DNA from: UBA11606 sp964513285
GTDB taxonomy: Bacteria > Actinomycetota > Acidimicrobiia > Acidimicrobiales > Aldehydirespiratoraceae
DNA length: 6,764 bases
Assembly (NCBI GenBank): GCA_964513285.1
Contig: CAZEML010000218.1
Coordinates: forward strand, 1-6,764
Direction of reading: 5' to 3'
A model generated the notes under the pieces. It was not told the DNA's origin. It saw only the letters and a list, made by a program, of their open reading frames with translations, and did not search any database. Of this stretch, positions 5,601 through 6,764 are shown one piece after another; the stretch's first letter is position 1, and the number at the start of each line of letters is the position of its first letter. A program made the translations under genes and the position numbers.

Positions 5601-6764
5601 GTGGCGTGCCCTCCCAGGCGACGAAGCTCTTCTCGAGCGACCACACGATCGTCGAAATCGAGCACCTCGTCGGCGATGGTCTGGGTCGTTTCGTGACCCT
5701 TCCCGGCGATCAGCACCACGTCGCCGTCGCGAGCACCCGCGATCGCGTGGCGGATCGCGCGGCGTCGATCGGGTTCGACGAGTTCTGGTGTGCCGTCCAT
5801 GCCCGACACGATGCCCGAGATGATCGCCTCCGGGGCTTCACCCCGTGGGTTGTCGCTCGTCACGACCACACGGTCGGCCAGCCGTCGGCTGACCTCCCCC
5901 ATCGCCGGACGCTTGTCGCGATCGCGGTCGCCTCCCGCGCCGAACACGACCGTCAAGGCGCGGTCGGTGATCTCGCGCGCCGCGGCGAGAACCGCTTCGA
6001 GGCCGTCAGGGGTGTGGGCGTAGTCGACGACGACGGTGAAGGCCTGGCCCTCGTCGATCGTCTCGAAGCGACCAGGGACGCCGCGAACGCGACCGAGCGC
6101 GTCGGCCACGTCAGCCTCGGGGATGTCGAGCGCGGCGACCGCTTCGGCGGCGAGGACCGCGTTGGTGACGTTGAACGGGCCGGCGAGGGGGAGCGCGACG
6201 TCATGGCCCCGCCAGCGGAACCGACTGCCCGTGGGGCCCGTCATGGCGGCTTCCCGAGCGGTGGTGTCGACCGGGACGACGGGCACCCCCGCCGTTTCGG
6301 CGATCCGAGCGCCGGCCGGCGTGTCGGTGGACACGATCGCCCGGTCGGTGAGCTCCGGGGTGAACAGGCGGGCCTTCGCGGCCTCGTAGGACGCGAGGTC
6401 ACCGTGGTAGTCGAGGTGGTCGATCCCGAGGTTGGTGAACACCGACACCCGAAAGCGGGTCCCATCGACGCGGTGCTGGTGCAGCGCGTGGCTCGAGACC
6501 TCCATGGCGATGGCGTCGATGCCGTCGGCGCGAGCGGCGGCGAAGGCGCGCTGCAGTTCGGGCGCTTCCGGCGTCGTGCGAACCCCGGTGAGGGTGCCGA
6601 TCTCGGTGGTCCGCCGGCCGAGCACGGCCAGGAGGTCGCCGATCAACCGGACCGTCGTCGTCTTGCCGTTGGTACCGGTGACCCCGATCACCGGGATCGC
6701 CGACGAGGGGTCGCCGTACACCGCGGCCGCGGCGGGCCCGAGCGCCCGGCGAACGTCGGCGACG
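5597..6764 (-). CDS. murE: UDP-N-acetylmuramoyl-L-alanyl-D-glutamate--2,6-diaminopimelate ligase MurE, 5' end cut off by window edge
   Basis: Cytoplasmic ATP-dependent ligase that adds the third stem-peptide residue to UDP-MurNAc-L-Ala-D-Glu. 388 residues are visible; the family is usually about 490, so roughly the first 100 residues (most of the UDP-binding domain) lie beyond the right edge. Numbering from the first whole codon, the fragment shows DVRRALG (3-9), AAVYGDPS (13-20), the P-loop TGTNGKTTT (29-37), EVSSHAL (88-94), NLGIDHLDYHG (111-121), YEAAKAR (126-132) with Lys130 as the expected carbamylated lysine, GRFE (231-234), DYAHTPD (247-253), GAGGDRDRDKRPAMG (275-289), SDNPR (303-307) and GKGHE (354-358). 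DNPR is the recognition motif for meso-diaminopimelate, so a DAP-type wall is expected rather than a lysine type. A GTG at 6721 could be read as a start, but the frame upstream of it continues with recognisable MurE sequence, so it is an internal Val. The stop overlaps the mraY start. Confidence 0.97.
   Translation of the reverse strand, partial: VADVRRALGPAAAAVYGDPSSAIPVIGVTGTNGKTTTVRLIGDLLAVLGRRTTEIGTLTGVRTTPEAPELQRAFAAARADGIDAIAMEVSSHALHQHRVDGTRFRVSVFTNLGIDHLDYHGDLASYEAAKARLFTPELTDRAIVSTDTPAGARIAETAGVPVVPVDTTAREAAMTGPTGSRFRWRGHDVALPLAGPFNVTNAVLAAEAVAALDIPEADVADALGRVRGVPGRFETIDEGQAFTVVVDYAHTPDGLEAVLAAAREITDRALTVVFGAGGDRDRDKRPAMGEVSRRLADRVVVTSDNPRGEAPEAIISGIVSGMDGTPELVEPDRRRAIRHAIAGARDGDVVLIAGKGHETTQTIADEVLDFDDRVVAREELRRLGGHAT
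5609..5615 (-). promoter_or_regulatory. Ribosome binding site of mraY
   Basis: On the minus strand the sequence reads GGGAGGG, with the GGGAGG core (5610-5615) 9 bases before the mraY ATG. It is the strongest Shine-Dalgarno match in the window and lies inside the last codons of murE. It supports independent ribosome loading at mraY in addition to coupling through the ATGA overlap. Confidence 0.75.

Noticed and set aside
4567..5646. Long in-frame N-terminal extension of murD through mraY
   Set aside because: The extension is Arg/Asp-rich out-of-frame mraY sequence. The MurD fold begins at the ATG at 4566.
4692..5696. 334-codon open frame on the plus strand
   Set aside because: It is antisense to mraY, very rich in Asp, Glu and Arg as the mirror of a hydrophobic membrane protein, and has no recognisable motif.
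6719..6721. GTG as a possible start of murE
   Set aside because: The frame continues upstream to the window edge with sequence typical of MurE (DVRRALG, then AAVYGDPS), so this codon is an internal valine.
1..6764. Internal promoters, terminators, RNA genes, CRISPR arrays or mobile elements
   Set aside because: There is no non-coding stretch longer than 2 bases. I saw no hairpin followed by a T-run, no direct-repeat array, no transposase motif and no tRNA-like sequence.

Overview
This window is a stretch of a division and cell wall (dcw) cluster from a high-GC bacterium. All genes lie on the minus strand, so transcription runs from right to left. In that order they are murE (5' end beyond the right edge), mraY, murD, ftsW, murG and murC (3' end beyond the left edge). 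Essentially every base is coding. There is no intergenic gap longer than 2 bases, and no RNA gene, mobile element, CRISPR array, internal promoter or terminator that I can support.

Organism: base composition is strongly GC-rich (about two thirds or more by eye). MurE carries the DNPR signature of meso-diaminopimelate-adding enzymes, and FtsW has a long Arg/Lys-rich cytoplasmic N-tail. Together with the gene order this fits a Gram-positive-lineage high-GC bacterium, most likely an actinobacterium. An environmental or marine lineage such as Acidimicrobiia is possible, but that finer placement is an impression and was not tested.

How the genes work together: MurC, MurD and MurE are successive ATP-dependent Mur ligases that add L-Ala, D-Glu and meso-DAP to UDP-MurNAc in the cytoplasm. 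MraY moves the phospho-MurNAc-peptide onto undecaprenyl phosphate, giving lipid I. MurG adds GlcNAc, giving lipid II. FtsW is the SEDS glycan polymerase that uses lipid II at the septum. The window therefore covers most of the route from UDP-MurNAc to septal glycan, except MurF (D-Ala-D-Ala addition), whose gene is missing from its usual place between murE and mraY.

Layout: murE/mraY, murD/ftsW and murG/murC overlap by 4 bases (ATGA), mraY/murD overlap by 1 base (TGATG), and ftsW/murG are separated by 2 bases. This implies one polycistronic message with translational coupling. The points most worth a second look are the missing murF, a diverged nucleotide-binding loop at the MurC N-terminus, and an Asp-to-His change in a conserved FtsW motif. 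I see no evidence of an undescribed system; this is conserved core biology with local oddities.
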